NCBI RefSeq assembly: GCF_008274805.1
Contig: NZ_CP022579.1
Location: 3,286,001 to 3,350,000, forward strand
Direction: 5' to 3'
DNA from: Oryzomicrobium terrae
Lineage (GTDB): Bacteria; Pseudomonadota; Gammaproteobacteria; Burkholderiales; Rhodocyclaceae
DNA length: 64,000 nucleotides
The translations under genes were made by a program, and so were the position numbers. Position 1 is the first letter of the stretch. Every line of letters begins with the position of its first letter. Shown here piece by piece: positions 28,649 to 41,894 of this stretch. The notes under the pieces are model-generated. The model saw nothing but the letters and a program-made list of their open reading frames with translations. It was not told the DNA's origin and ran no database searches.

Positions 28649-29458
28649 ATGCTCGTCCATCCCCAGTTCGATCCCGTCGCCCTGGCCATCGGCCCCCTCG
28701 CCGTACGCTGGTACGGCCTGATGTACCTGCTCGCCTTCCTCCAGTTCTGGTTCCTCGGCCGGCGCCGCGCCCAGGCCAGCACCGGCCAGGCCAAGCCGTG
28801 GAGCGTCGAGGAGCTGGACGACCTGCTCTTCTGGGGCGCCATCGGCGTGGTGCTGGGGGGCCGCCTCGGCCAGGTGCTGTTCTACGAGCCAGGCTATTAC
28901 TTCAGCCACCCCCTGGAGATCGTGGCGGTGTGGAAGGGGGGCATGAGCTTCCACGGCGGCTTCCTCGGCGTGCTCGCCGCCTTCACCCTGTTCGCCCGCA
29001 AGACCGGGCGCAGCTGGTTCCAGGTGGCCGATTTCGTCGCGCCCCTGGTGCCCCTGGGCCTGTTCTTCGGACGCATCGGCAACTTCATCAACGGCGAACT
29101 GTGGGGCCGTCCGGCGGACCCGTCCCTGCCCTGGGCGATGGTCTTCCCCCAAGTGGACGGCCTTCCCCGCCACCCCTCCCAACTCTACGAGGCCGGCCTG
29201 GAAGGGCTGGTCCTGTTCGCCGTGCTGTGGCTGTATTCGGCCACGCCGCGCCCCGCCGGCCGGGTGTCCGGCCTGTTCCTCGTCGGCTACGGCCTGGCCC
29301 GCTTCGTCGGCGAATTCTTCCGCACCCCGGACGACGGCATCTTCGGCCTGTCCACCACCGTCAGCATGGGCCAGTGGCTGTCCCTGCCGATGATCGCCGC
29401 CGGGCTCTGGCTGCTGCTGCGCCGGATGCCGGGAACGGCCCGGAACGCGGCGTCCTGA
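28649..29458 (+). CDS. lgt: Prolipoprotein diacylglyceryl transferase
   Basis: 269 residues, seven membrane helices. It attaches diacylglycerol from phosphatidylglycerol to the lipobox cysteine of prelipoproteins (such as the LivK lipoprotein here). The motifs [13 protein letters not shown] and the signature [14 protein letters not shown] are intact, as is [13 protein letters not shown]. The start at 28649 begins [12 protein letters not shown], the usual Lgt start. Confidence 0.96.
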   Translation: MLVHPQFDPVALAIGPLAVRWYGLMYLLAFLQFWFLGRRRAQASTGQAKPWSVEELDDLLFWGAIGVVLGGRLGQVLFYEPGYYFSHPLEIVAVWKGGMSFHGGFLGVLAAFTLFARKTGRSWFQVADFVAPLVPLGLFFGRIGNFINGELWGRPADPSLPWAMVFPQVDGLPRHPSQLYEAGLEGLVLFAVLWLYSATPRPAGRVSGLFLVGYGLARFVGEFFRTPDDGIFGLSTTVSMGQWLSLPMIAAGLWLLLRRMPGTARNAAS

Positions 29459-29520
29459 GCCCTTCTCCGACTTGACACGCCCCCCTCCTGGGGCAGAATC
29501 GGCCTGACAAGGAGGGGACC

Positions 29521-30903
29521 ATGACCAGTACCGCCCACGCCACCACCGTTCGTTCCATCCCCGGCGACGGCCTGCCGGCCAAGGACCTAGAGCGGATCCG
29601 GGCCCAACTGCAGGAATGCGCAGCCAGTCTGGGCGGCGAAGTCTCGGCGCGCAACCGGGCGGCCCGCCTGGGTGAGACCTACCTGCAACTTGCGCCCGCC
29701 GGCCGCCGCGCGGTGTTGCAGCTGATCGCCCGGGAATTCGGCCCGGACCCGGTCAAGGTGGCCAGCGCCCATACGGCCTGGCAGGCATCGATCGGCACGC
29801 CCGCCGAAGGCGACGCCGAAGCGGCGTTGCGCGCGGCCATGCGCTCGGCGCGCATCCGCATCATGACCCAGTTTCTGGCCCTGCCCCAGGGCGTCAAGTT
29901 CCTGGTGGACCTGCGTGCCGACCTGCTGCGCTTCCTGCCCCACGCCCCCGAACTGGCGGTGCTCGACCGGGAACTGGAAGCGCGCCTGTCAGCCTGGTTC
30001 GACGTGGGCTTTCTGGAACTGCAGCGGCTCACCTGGCATTCCCCCGCCGCCCTGCTGGAAAAGCTGATCGCCTACGAGGCGGTGCACGAGATCCAGTCCT
30101 GGGCCGACCTGAAGAACCGGGTCGATTCCGACCGGCGCTGCTACGCCTTCTTCCACCCGCGCATGCCCGACGAGCCGCTGATCTTCGTCGAGGTGGCCCT
30201 GTGCGACCACCTGGCCGGCAACGTCCAGGACCTGCTCGACGTGCACGCCCCGGTGTTCGACCCGAAGCGCGCCGACACCGCCATCTTCTATTCGATCTCC
30301 AACACCCAGACCGGCCTGCGCGGCGTGTCCTTCGGCAACTTCCTGCTGAAGCGGGTGATCGACGACCTGAAGCGCGACTACCCGCGCCTCGACACCTTTG
30401 CCACCTTGTCGCCCCTGCCCGGCCTGCGCGCCTGGGCCGAAGCCCAGGCCGACCTGGAAAACGATGGGGCCCCGGGGGAATGGGCCCGGGCCTTTCCCGA
30501 GGCCGACCGGCAACGCATCGCCAAACTGGCCGGCATCGCCCCCACCCTGCACGCCATCCGCAGCCTGCTCGCCACCCCGGCCTGGAGCGGACCGGAAGCC
30601 GACCCACGCCTGGCCGGTGCCCTGCGCGGCGGTCTGGAGCGGCTGGCCGCCCGCTACCTGGTCACCGCCACCCACAAGGGCAAGCCGCGGGACCCGGTGG
30701 CCCGCTTCCATCTGGGCAATGGCGCCCGCATCGAGCGCCTCAACCTGCTCGCCGACACCTCGGCCAAGGGCTATGGCCAGTCCTACGGGATGATGGTCAA
30801 TTACCTCTACCAGCCGGACAGCATCGAAGAGAACGTGGAAGCCCTGCTGCGCGACGGCACCATCGCCGCGGTGGCCAAGGTACGCCGCGCTGCCCGGGAC
30901 TGA
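29521..30903 (+). CDS. Malonyl-CoA decarboxylase
   Basis: 460 residues with an AAGGAGG ribosome site. It turns malonyl-CoA into acetyl-CoA and CO2; the family can act on methylmalonyl-CoA more slowly. The helical N-terminal domain (about 1-150) precedes a GNAT-like catalytic domain with FHPRMPDEPLIFVEVAL, FYSISNTQTGLRGVSFGNFL, TLSPLPGLRAW and FHLGNGARIERLNLLADTS, the last holding the likely catalytic His. It lies upstream of the propionyl-CoA genes and a VOC protein, so it belongs to the same acyl-CoA region. A GC-rich inverted repeat without a U-run follows. Confidence 0.92.
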   Translation: MTSTAHATTVRSIPGDGLPAKDLERIRAQLQECAASLGGEVSARNRAARLGETYLQLAPAGRRAVLQLIAREFGPDPVKVASAHTAWQASIGTPAEGDAEAALRAAMRSARIRIMTQFLALPQGVKFLVDLRADLLRFLPHAPELAVLDRELEARLSAWFDVGFLELQRLTWHSPAALLEKLIAYEAVHEIQSWADLKNRVDSDRRCYAFFHPRMPDEPLIFVEVALCDHLAGNVQDLLDVHAPVFDPKRADTAIFYSISNTQTGLRGVSFGNFLLKRVIDDLKRDYPRLDTFATLSPLPGLRAWAEAQADLENDGAPGEWARAFPEADRQRIAKLAGIAPTLHAIRSLLATPAWSGPEADPRLAGALRGGLERLAARYLVTATHKGKPRDPVARFHLGNGARIERLNLLADTSAKGYGQSYGMMVNYLYQPDSIEENVEALLRDGTIAAVAKVRRAARD

Positions 30904-30978
30904 GCGGCACCGCCCCCTGCGACGGGGCGCCGCCCTGCGTATAATTATGAATTTTTAACGCATCCAAGGAGAAACCCC

Positions 30979-31455
30979 ATGAGCCAGCGTCCGTTCAAGG
31001 TGCTCGGTATCCAGCAGATCGCCATCGGCGGCCCGTCCAAGGACAAGCTGAAGACCCTGTGGGTGGACATGCTCGGCCTGGAAGTCACCGGCAATTTCGT
31101 GTCCGAGCGCGAGAACGTGGACGAGGACATCTGCGCCATGGGCAAGGGCCCCTTCAAGGTGGAAGTGGACCTGATGCAGCCCCTGAACCCGGAAAAGAAG
31201 CCGGCGGTGCACGCCACTCCGCTCAACCACGTGGGCCTGTGGATCGACGACCTGCCCAAGGCCGTGGAGTGGCTCACCGCCAACGGCGTGCGCTTCGCCC
31301 CGGGCGGCATCCGCAAGGGCGCGGCCGGCTTCGACATCTGCTTTCTGCACCCCAAGGGCAACGAGGAAGCCCCGATCGGCGGCGAAGGCGTGCTGATCGA
31401 ACTGGTGCAGGCGCCGCAGGAAGTGGTTGCCGCCTTCGCCAAACTGGCGGCCTAA
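30979..31455 (+). CDS. VOC-fold protein, probable methylmalonyl-CoA epimerase
   Basis: 158 residues, two beta-alpha-beta-beta-beta modules. A perfect TATAAT (30940-30945) and an AAGGAG ribosome site precede it. Compared with known epimerases, the second-module ligands are visible ([10 protein letters not shown] His and VLIELVQ Glu) and so is the Gln/Glu region (VDLMQPLNP). The first ligand His, in a DHIGIAV context in the family, is Gln here (IQQIAIG). So the epimerase reaction (2R to 2S methylmalonyl-CoA) is inferred mainly from the location near carboxylase and mutase; a lactoylglutathione-lyase-like role is also possible. Confidence 0.7.
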   Translation: MSQRPFKVLGIQQIAIGGPSKDKLKTLWVDMLGLEVTGNFVSERENVDEDICAMGKGPFKVEVDLMQPLNPEKKPAVHATPLNHVGLWIDDLPKAVEWLTANGVRFAPGGIRKGAAGFDICFLHPKGNEEAPIGGEGVLIELVQAPQEVVAAFAKLAA

Positions 31456-31504
31456 GGGACAAACACTGCGGGGCGGCACAGCCCGCAGCCCCGCGGTGCA
31501 AGGA

Positions 31505-33382
31505 TCACCCCTCGGCGACGCGATAACCGCTGCGCCCGCCGTTCTTGGCCGCGTACATGGCCTGGTCGGCACGCTGGATGAGGGTCTGGGCATCCTCGCC
31601 GTGTTCCGGGTAGATGGCGATACCGACGCTGGCGCCGACCAAGAGACGCAGCCCCTCCACCTCGAAGGGCGCCGACAGGCTGGCCACCACCCCGGAGGCC
31701 AGGCGCTCCACGTCCTCCCGGTAATGCACATCTTCCAGCAGCAGGATGAATTCATCTCCCCCCAGGCGGGCCACGGTGTCGCTGCCCCGCACCAGGGCAG
31801 TGAGCCGCGTCGCCACGGCGGAGAGCAGGGCATCGCCGACCGCATGGCCGTACTGGTCGTTGACCGGCTTGAAGCGATCCAGATCGATCAGCAGCACGGC
31901 GAATTGCTTGCCGTTGCGCCGGGCCTGGCTCACCGCCTGGCCCAGGCGGGCATCGAGGAGCAGGCGGTTGGCCACCCCGGTGAGCGGATCCTGGTGCGCC
32001 ATGCGTTGCAGTAAGCGCTCATTTTCCTGAAGGCGGGCGTTGGCATCGGCCAGATCCTGGGTCCGTTCCACCACCCGGCGCTCCAGTTCCCGCTCCGACT
32101 TTTCCAGGGCCTCGACCATGTCGTGCTTGGCCTGCAACGCCTCGGCCTGAGCCTGTACGCGTTCCTGGCGCGCCAGCTGGATACGGTCGGCCAGGGCGAA
32201 GGAGAACAACAGCATCTCCAGGGCCGACCCGATCTGCATGGCATTGGAGGTAAACAGGTTGGTCGGCAACCAGCCCAGGTTGCGCAAGCCCAGGGCGCCG
32301 ACCCCCACCAGCAATAGAGTCCAGGCCAGCAGGAACCAGCGGGCTCCTGCGTTGCCGCTGCGCAGGCAGTAGACCGCCACCGCCACGGCTACCGCCGAGA
32401 AGGCCACCCCGACCAGGGAGGTAAACACTGCGGCCGGCCGATAGGGAAGAAACAAGGGGGCCAGGGCCGCCGCGGCAAAACTCCAGGCCAGGACCAACAG
32501 CACGCGGTCGATACGCGGATAGCGTCCTCGGGTCCTCAGGAACAGCCGGGTGAACAAGGCCCCGAACAGGCCGGTGGCAGCGAACCCGCTCGGCAGTGCG
32601 ATGTTGCCCCAAGCCGGCAGGTCGGGCCACAGGAACTGGTTGCCCAGACCGTTCAGGGACAACTGCCCCACCGCCATGGCGGCAACGAAGGCGACATAGA
32701 CCAGGTAGATGCGCTCACGCAGGGAAAAGTAGAGCAGCAGGTTGTACAACCCCAGGGCCAGCAGCATGCCGTAGTAAAGCGACAAGGCGGCATAGAGTTC
32801 CTGGTTATGCACCTGGAAGGCCCGGGGCGCCCACAGGGTCAACGGCGCCGTCAGGGAGCCCGCCGACTGGATGCGCACATAGAGGATCTGCGGCTCCCCC
32901 GCCGTCAGCGCCAGGGGGAAGACGAAATTCCGGTGGGGGTAGTAGCGGGCGGCGAACGGCATCAGGTCGCCGCTGCTCCAGCTAGCGACGCCCTGGCGGC
33001 CTGGAACGAACAGGGTGACGTGATCGAGGGAGGCATAGCCCACCTCCAGCAACCACTCGCCGGCCATGCCTTCCCCGGCGCGCACTGTGGCCCGCAGCCA
33101 GTAGGCACTGGCGGAATAGCCGAAATTGATGTCCTGGCCCTGGCCTGCTACTGGGCGAAAACGCCCGGCCTGGGCCGCTTCCTGGACCTGCGCGATGGTC
33201 AGGGCGGCGGACGGATCCTCAAGCACTTCGAGGAACGGCGTCAGGGATTGACCCTGGGCATCCGGCGCCAGGGACAGCACGGGAACCGCCGCCCTGACCT
33301 GTCCGGCCGCCAGCATCACCACGGCAGCAAGCAGCAGGGTAATGGACAACAAGAAGCGGCGGAGGGGCGGCGACGCAGGCAA
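31505..33382 (-). CDS. 7TMR-DISM diguanylate cyclase (GGDEF)
   Basis: 625 residues. Signal-like helix (1-32), a periplasmic 7TMR-DISMED2 sensor domain (about 35-170), seven membrane helices (about 190-390), a coiled coil (about 395-445), then a GGDEF domain. The active site GGDEF is at 541-545 and the inhibitory site RGSD (532-535) sits five residues before it, so both synthesis of cyclic-di-GMP and product feedback are expected. The ligand is unknown. It converges with the VOC gene and is divergent from the unknown protein at 33.5 kb. Confidence 0.93.
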   Translation of the reverse strand: MPASPPLRRFLLSITLLLAAVVMLAAGQVRAAVPVLSLAPDAQGQSLTPFLEVLEDPSAALTIAQVQEAAQAGRFRPVAGQGQDINFGYSASAYWLRATVRAGEGMAGEWLLEVGYASLDHVTLFVPGRQGVASWSSGDLMPFAARYYPHRNFVFPLALTAGEPQILYVRIQSAGSLTAPLTLWAPRAFQVHNQELYAALSLYYGMLLALGLYNLLLYFSLRERIYLVYVAFVAAMAVGQLSLNGLGNQFLWPDLPAWGNIALPSGFAATGLFGALFTRLFLRTRGRYPRIDRVLLVLAWSFAAAALAPLFLPYRPAAVFTSLVGVAFSAVAVAVAVYCLRSGNAGARWFLLAWTLLLVGVGALGLRNLGWLPTNLFTSNAMQIGSALEMLLFSFALADRIQLARQERVQAQAEALQAKHDMVEALEKSERELERRVVERTQDLADANARLQENERLLQRMAHQDPLTGVANRLLLDARLGQAVSQARRNGKQFAVLLIDLDRFKPVNDQYGHAVGDALLSAVATRLTALVRGSDTVARLGGDEFILLLEDVHYREDVERLASGVVASLSAPFEVEGLRLLVGASVGIAIYPEHGEDAQTLIQRADQAMYAAKNGGRSGYRVAEG

Positions 33383-33483
33383 GGGAAGCGCTCGTAATGC
33401 AAGGTGAATCCATTGTATCTACAGCTTTCCCCGGCCAGTTATTATAAATTTCGCCTTTCCGCAGATTTTCCGGGCGCCGCCGC

Positions 33484-34653
33484 GTGTGCGCCGCGCCCCG
33501 TCCTTCGTCCGTGACCACGCCCTCCCCCCTGCATGCGTTCCAAACCGCCCTGCTCGGCTTCCTGCGCCAGGGCGGCAGCACCGCTGCACCTGCCCTCGCC
33601 GATGCCGTGCGCGGCTTCGCCCGTCAGCGCCCCCGCCCGGAAGCTGGCTTCTGGGCCGAGAGCGCCGCGTTCTACGACGAACTGGCCAGCGCAAAGCAGC
33701 CCCCCGACGAAGCGCAACGGCTGTGGAGCACCCGGCTCGAGCGACAAATGCGCCGCAGCCTGCGGGGCAACGACCTGGACCCGGAGCTGGAACGGGAACT
33801 GACCGTTCTGCGCGCCGCCCAGGCCTCCACCGACACCACCGCCGCGCCCCCCTTGCCCCCCCAGCTGGCCGCCCTGGCCGGTCTGCTCGGGCGTACCCTG
33901 GATCCGCTCAGCCTGGCGGCCTGGAACGCGGCCGGCAGCACATTGCAGCAGGCCTGGAATGGTGGCATCCAGCCCGACTGGAACGGCTTGCGCCAAGGCG
34001 GAGTGGCCCTGTGCGCCGCCGCGACCCGGCTGGCGAGCGAACAACCCGATACCCTGGCCCTGGCAGTGGCCCTGGCCGATGCCCTAGATCGCCAGGACGG
34101 CGTCCTCGAACCGGCCGCGGAGGTACGCGCCACCCTGTCCGCCACCCTGGAAGCCTTCGCCGAAGACGATGCCCCGGCCCGGCCCGGCTTTGCCGACCGG
34201 GTCGCCCACCTGGCGCGGCGTCTGGAGGCGATTACCCGGACCCCAGCCCGGCGGGTGGCACCCAGCCCCGATCCGGAACGACGCGACCGACCGTTCGGTT
34301 CCCTGGCCATTGCCGCCGAATTCGCGGCCGAGGCGGCCGAGCGCCTGGCCGAGCTGCGGGAAGCCCTGCACCGCTACCCTCCAGACCGGCACGCCCTCGC
34401 CCTGGGGGCCGCAGAGCTGGCCGAGGATACGGCCAACCACGGCCTGAGCGCCCTGGCGGAAATCGCCCGCCTGCTTTCCCGCGCGGTGGACTTTGGTGCT
34501 CCGGACCTGGAGTCGGCTACGGTGCGCGCCCGCCTCGAATCGGCCCTGGACGGCATGTCGGGGCAACTCGATGAGGTTGCCGACGACTGCTGGCCCACAC
34601 CCCTGCCGCCCCTTGCCGCCGCCCTGGCCGCCTTTGTCGGCGAGCGCAGCTAG
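33484..34653 (+). CDS. Unknown alpha-helical protein, possible degenerate HPt
   Basis: 389 residues, not recognised. Ala/Leu/Arg-rich and helical throughout, without signal peptide or membrane segment. Around residues 280-345 the stretch EAAERLAELREALHRYP, followed by ELAEDTANHGLSALAEIARLL, resembles the helical layout of HPt and CheA/ChpA-type domains, but the phospho-acceptor His context is not met. The start is uncertain: GTG at 33484 or 33511, neither with a clear ribosome site. It is divergent from the diguanylate cyclase (101 bases), so a signalling link is possible but unproven. Confidence 0.55.
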   Translation: MCAAPRPSSVTTPSPLHAFQTALLGFLRQGGSTAAPALADAVRGFARQRPRPEAGFWAESAAFYDELASAKQPPDEAQRLWSTRLERQMRRSLRGNDLDPELERELTVLRAAQASTDTTAAPPLPPQLAALAGLLGRTLDPLSLAAWNAAGSTLQQAWNGGIQPDWNGLRQGGVALCAAATRLASEQPDTLALAVALADALDRQDGVLEPAAEVRATLSATLEAFAEDDAPARPGFADRVAHLARRLEAITRTPARRVAPSPDPERRDRPFGSLAIAAEFAAEAAERLAELREALHRYPPDRHALALGAAELAEDTANHGLSALAEIARLLSRAVDFGAPDLESATVRARLESALDGMSGQLDEVADDCWPTPLPPLAAALAAFVGERS

Positions 34654-34679
34654 GTCCGCAATAACCAGCTAACCAGCGG

Positions 34680-34719
34680 GCAATGAAAAAGGGACCCCGG
34701 AGGGTCCCTTTTTCATTGC
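34680..34719. terminator. Very strong bidirectional terminator
   Basis: Perfect 18-base arms (34680-34697 and 34702-34719) around a CGGA loop; each arm contains an A5 or T5 run next to GGGACCC/GGGTCCC. It serves the convergent unknown gene and pccA. Confidence 0.92.
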
Positions 34720-34756
34720 CGCGGCACCCTATTGCAACGGGCGCCGATCCAGCAGA

Positions 34757-36748
34757 TCACTCGAACTCGATGATGATCTCGTCCACCGACAGGCTGGCGC
34801 CGGCGGAAGCGGAGATCTTCTTCACCTTGCAGTCCTGCTCGGCCTTGAGGATGTTTTCCATCTTCATGGCTTCGATCACCGCCAGCTTCTCGCCCGCCTT
34901 CACTTCCTGACCCACGGCCACGGAAACCTCGCGCAGCAGGCCGGGCATCGGAGAGAGCAGGAACTTGGAGAGGTCGGGCGCGGCCTTGGCCGGCATCAGC
35001 GCCAGCAGTTCGGCGGCGCGGGCGGACATCACCATCATGTCGGCACGGGTACCCCAGTGGAACAGCTGGTAGGTCATGCGGTGACGTTCCACCTGCAGGG
35101 TGAATTCCTCGCCGTTGCAGGTGCCGTTGAACAGGGACTGACCGAGGCGCCAGTTGGAGAGAATCTCGTACTTCTCGCCGTTGTACTGGACCACGTAGCC
35201 GCCGGCGATGGGCTTGGCCACCACCGGGAAGCGTTCGCCGTTACGGATCACCACCCACTCGTCGCCAACGCGACGCTCGTGGCCCGGCAACTGGCCGGAC
35301 ACCTTGGCGGCGCGGTCGATGTAGCGGCGGTGCACGAAGGCGGCCACCGAGATCAGCAGGGCCGGATCGTCATGGGGCACCATCGAAGCGTCGAAGCCCT
35401 TCGGGTACTCCTTGGCGATGAAGCCGGTATCGAAGATGCCGGACTGGAAGCGCGGGTGCTGCATCAGCGCGGCCTGGAACGGGATGTTCGAGGAGATGCC
35501 GCGGATGACAAAGCTGTTCAGGGCGTCGCGCATGCGGGCGATGGCCTGCTCGCGGTTGGCGCCGTGCACGATCAGCTTGGCGATCATCGAGTCGTAGAAC
35601 ATCGAGATCTCGCCGCCGTCGTAGACGCCGGTATCGACGCGCACCTGGCCGGCAACCTCTTCCGGCGGTTGGAACTTCACCAGGCGACCGGTGGAGGGCA
35701 GGAAGCCGCGGAACGGGTCTTCGGCGTTGATGCGGCACTCCATGGACCAGCCGTTGATCTTCACGTCGGCCTGGGTCAGGGGCAGCTTCTCGCCGTAGGC
35801 GACGCGAATCATCTGCTCCACCAGGTCGAGGCCGGTGATCAGTTCGGTGACGGGGTGCTCCACCTGCAGACGGGTGTTCATCTCCAGGAAGTAGAACTCC
35901 TTGGTGGCACCGGAAACCACGAACTCCACCGTACCGGCGGATTCGTAATTCACGGCCCGGGCCAGGGCCACAGCCTGTTCGCCCATGGCCTTGCGCATCT
36001 CGGGATCGACGAAGGGGCTCGGGGCTTCTTCGATGACCTTCTGGTGACGGCGCTGGATGGAGCAGTCGCGCTCGTTCAGGTACACGTAGTTGCCGTGGGA
36101 GTCGCCCAGCACCTGGATTTCGATGTGGCGGGGTTCCAGCACGTACTTCTCGATGAAGACGCGGTCGTCACCGAAGGAATTGCGGGCTTCATTGACGCAG
36201 GAGGAGAAGCCTTCATGGGCTTCGGCGTCGTTGTAGGCCACGCGCAGGCCCTTGCCGCCGCCGCCGGCGGAGGCCTTGATCATCACCGGGTAGCCGATCT
36301 TCTTGGCGATCTCGACGGCTTCGTCGGGACCGGCAATGGCGTCGTTGTAGCCCGGGATGGTGTTGACCTTGGCTTCGATGGCCAGCTTCTTGGACTCGAT
36401 CTTGTCCCCCATCTTGGCGATGGAGTAGTGCTTCGGACCGATGAACTTGACGCCCTCTTCCTCCAGGCGACGGGAGAAGTCAGCGTTCTCGGAGAGGAAG
36501 CCGTAGCCGGGGTGCACCGCTTCAGCGCCGGTCTGCTTGCAGGCGGCGATGATCTTGTCGGCGACCAGGTAGGATTCCTTGGAGGCAGCCGGGCCGATGC
36601 AGACGGCTTCGTCGGCCATCTCCACGAACAGGGCGTCCTTGTCGGCCTCGGAGTACACGGCGACGGTCTTGATGCCCATCTTGCGGGCGGTCTTGATGAC
36701 GCGGCAGGCAATTTCGCCGCGGTTGGCGATCAGGATTTTCTTGAACAT
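34757..36748 (-). CDS. pccA: Propionyl-/acetyl-CoA carboxylase alpha subunit, biotin-dependent
   Basis: 663 residues. The biotin carboxylase domain (1-450: KILIANRGEIACRVI, KASAGGGGKGLRV, EMNTRLQVEHPVTE) is followed by a linker/BT domain and a C-terminal biotinyl domain with Lys629 in EAMKMEN. It carboxylates biotin with ATP and bicarbonate. Propionyl-CoA is chosen as substrate because pccB, meaB and methylmalonyl-CoA mutase follow in the same cluster. It lies 21 bases after pccB. Confidence 0.93.
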   Translation of the reverse strand: MFKKILIANRGEIACRVIKTARKMGIKTVAVYSEADKDALFVEMADEAVCIGPAASKESYLVADKIIAACKQTGAEAVHPGYGFLSENADFSRRLEEEGVKFIGPKHYSIAKMGDKIESKKLAIEAKVNTIPGYNDAIAGPDEAVEIAKKIGYPVMIKASAGGGGKGLRVAYNDAEAHEGFSSCVNEARNSFGDDRVFIEKYVLEPRHIEIQVLGDSHGNYVYLNERDCSIQRRHQKVIEEAPSPFVDPEMRKAMGEQAVALARAVNYESAGTVEFVVSGATKEFYFLEMNTRLQVEHPVTELITGLDLVEQMIRVAYGEKLPLTQADVKINGWSMECRINAEDPFRGFLPSTGRLVKFQPPEEVAGQVRVDTGVYDGGEISMFYDSMIAKLIVHGANREQAIARMRDALNSFVIRGISSNIPFQAALMQHPRFQSGIFDTGFIAKEYPKGFDASMVPHDDPALLISVAAFVHRRYIDRAAKVSGQLPGHERRVGDEWVVIRNGERFPVVAKPIAGGYVVQYNGEKYEILSNWRLGQSLFNGTCNGEEFTLQVERHRMTYQLFHWGTRADMMVMSARAAELLALMPAKAAPDLSKFLLSPMPGLLREVSVAVGQEVKAGEKLAVIEAMKMENILKAEQDCKVKKISASAGASLSVDEIIIEFE

Positions 36749-36769
36749 GTTTCTGGTTCTCCCCGGCGA

Positions 36770-38302
<1,533 letters not shown>

Positions 38303-38362
38303 AAAAATCTCCCTCGGAAGAAACGCGATCTACTGTCTAACAGTGCGCCATGAGGTCATGGC

Positions 38363-39469
38363 TTACAGCGGGCTGGCATCGGCTGACGCCAGCCCGGCTG
38401 CGGCTTGATTCGGATCGGCGCAGTCGGCCGATACGGTTTGCAGATGCCCCAGCAGGCGGTAGGCCGCCGCGGTGGGGGTGGTACGTCCGGCTTCCACCTG
38501 GGCGATCAGCCCGGGCAGGTCGGCCTGCACCGCCGGATGGTGGCGGAAATACTGGCGCAGGCCGGAATCGATCAGGTTCCACATCCAGGCCTGGGCCTGG
38601 TGACGGCGCTTGGCCTCGAACTCACCGGTGGGGGTGAGCGCCTCCCGGTAGCCCTCGACCTGGGCCCAGAAGTCGGCGATGCCTTCCTTGTGCAGGGCCG
38701 ACAGGGTCAGCACCGGCGGCGCCCAATGGGGGCTGGCGTGGCGCAGGAAGTGCAGGGCATTCTTCCATTGGGCCTGCACCACTTGGGCCGCCCGGGGGTC
38801 GATGTCGGCCTTGTTGATCACCACCATGTCGGCGATCTCGACGATGCCCTTCTTGATCGCCTGCAGGTCGTCGCCGGCGTTAGGCAGTTGCAGCAGGCAG
38901 AACATGTCCACCATGCCGGCCACGGCCGTCTCCGACTGGCCGACGCCCACCGTCTCGACGATGATCACGTCGAAGCCGGCAGCCTCGCACAGCAGCATGG
39001 CCTCCCGGGTCTTCTCGGCGACGCCGCCCAGACTGCCGGCGGATGGGCTGGGGCGGATGAAGGCCTCCTCGCGCTGGCAGAGGGTCTCCATGCGGGTCTT
39101 GTCGCCAAGGATGGAGCCACCGGACACCGACGAGGACGGATCGACCGCCAACACCGCCAGGCGGTGACCCCGCTCGATCAGCCAGGTGCCGAGGGCCTCG
39201 ATGAAGGTGGACTTGCCGGCGCCGGGCACCCCGGAGATACCGATGCGGGTGGCCCGACCGGTATGCGGCATGAGTGCGCCGAGTACCTGCTGGGCACGCT
39301 GCTGGTGGTCGCGCCGGGTCGACTCGATCAGGGTGATGGCCTTGGCCAGGGCGCGCCGCTGCCGGCCCAGCACCCCGTCCACCAGAGCCTGGTCGACAGG
39401 GGCGAGGCCGGCCTGACCGGACGCCGCGTGAGCGCCCTCGGTGGCGGCGGATGAGGACATCCCGGTCAT
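38363..39469 (-). CDS. meaB: MeaB/ArgK G-protein chaperone of methylmalonyl-CoA mutase
   Basis: 368 residues. Walker A is GVPGAGKSTFIEAL, followed by VLAVDPSSSVSGGSILGDKTRM (switch region) and the base-recognition motif NKAD. The GTPase protects and reloads the B12 cofactor of the mutase. It is 6 bases from the mutase stop; ATG at 39469 or the near in-frame ATG at 39460 are both possible, as the first 15 residues are Ser/Ala-rich and not conserved. Confidence 0.93.
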   Translation of the reverse strand: MTGMSSSAATEGAHAASGQAGLAPVDQALVDGVLGRQRRALAKAITLIESTRRDHQQRAQQVLGALMPHTGRATRIGISGVPGAGKSTFIEALGTWLIERGHRLAVLAVDPSSSVSGGSILGDKTRMETLCQREEAFIRPSPSAGSLGGVAEKTREAMLLCEAAGFDVIIVETVGVGQSETAVAGMVDMFCLLQLPNAGDDLQAIKKGIVEIADMVVINKADIDPRAAQVVQAQWKNALHFLRHASPHWAPPVLTLSALHKEGIADFWAQVEGYREALTPTGEFEAKRRHQAQAWMWNLIDSGLRQYFRHHPAVQADLPGLIAQVEAGRTTPTAAAYRLLGHLQTVSADCADPNQAAAGLASADASPL

Positions 39470-39475
39470 CGGGCG

Positions 39476-41629
<2,154 letters not shown>

Positions 41630-41810
41630 GGCATCACCTCGTGTTCGGCCCCGGCATCAGGGCGACTCGTCGTTCTGGTCCAGCTGGCTCGCTCCGCGGG
41701 ACCGGCTCCGGCTCTCGGCCGGACACCATGTCCCAAGCGGGCGCGTATCGGGCGAAGGGGCTGATTATGCTCCTCGCACAAAACGGCGCAGCTTGACATT
41801 GGAAACCTTC

Positions 41811-41841
41811 GATAATACGTTATCCATAATTATGAATGCAA
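41811..41841. promoter_or_regulatory. Candidate operator/promoter between mutase and GntR genes
   Basis: GATAA and TTATC (41811-41815, 41820-41824) frame a 4-base spacer as an inverted repeat. On the minus strand TATTAT (41812-41817) is a 5/6 match to -10, with TTGCAT (41836-41841) 18 bases before it. So the palindrome overlaps the likely mutase promoter. A TTGACA on the plus strand (41793-41798) has no well-spaced -10. The adjacent GntR protein is the natural candidate ligand-controlled regulator. Confidence 0.45.
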
Positions 41842-41894
41842 CCACCGGCGGCAGTGAGCGCCACCCGCCCACGCCCAGGGAGAAGAAACGGAAC

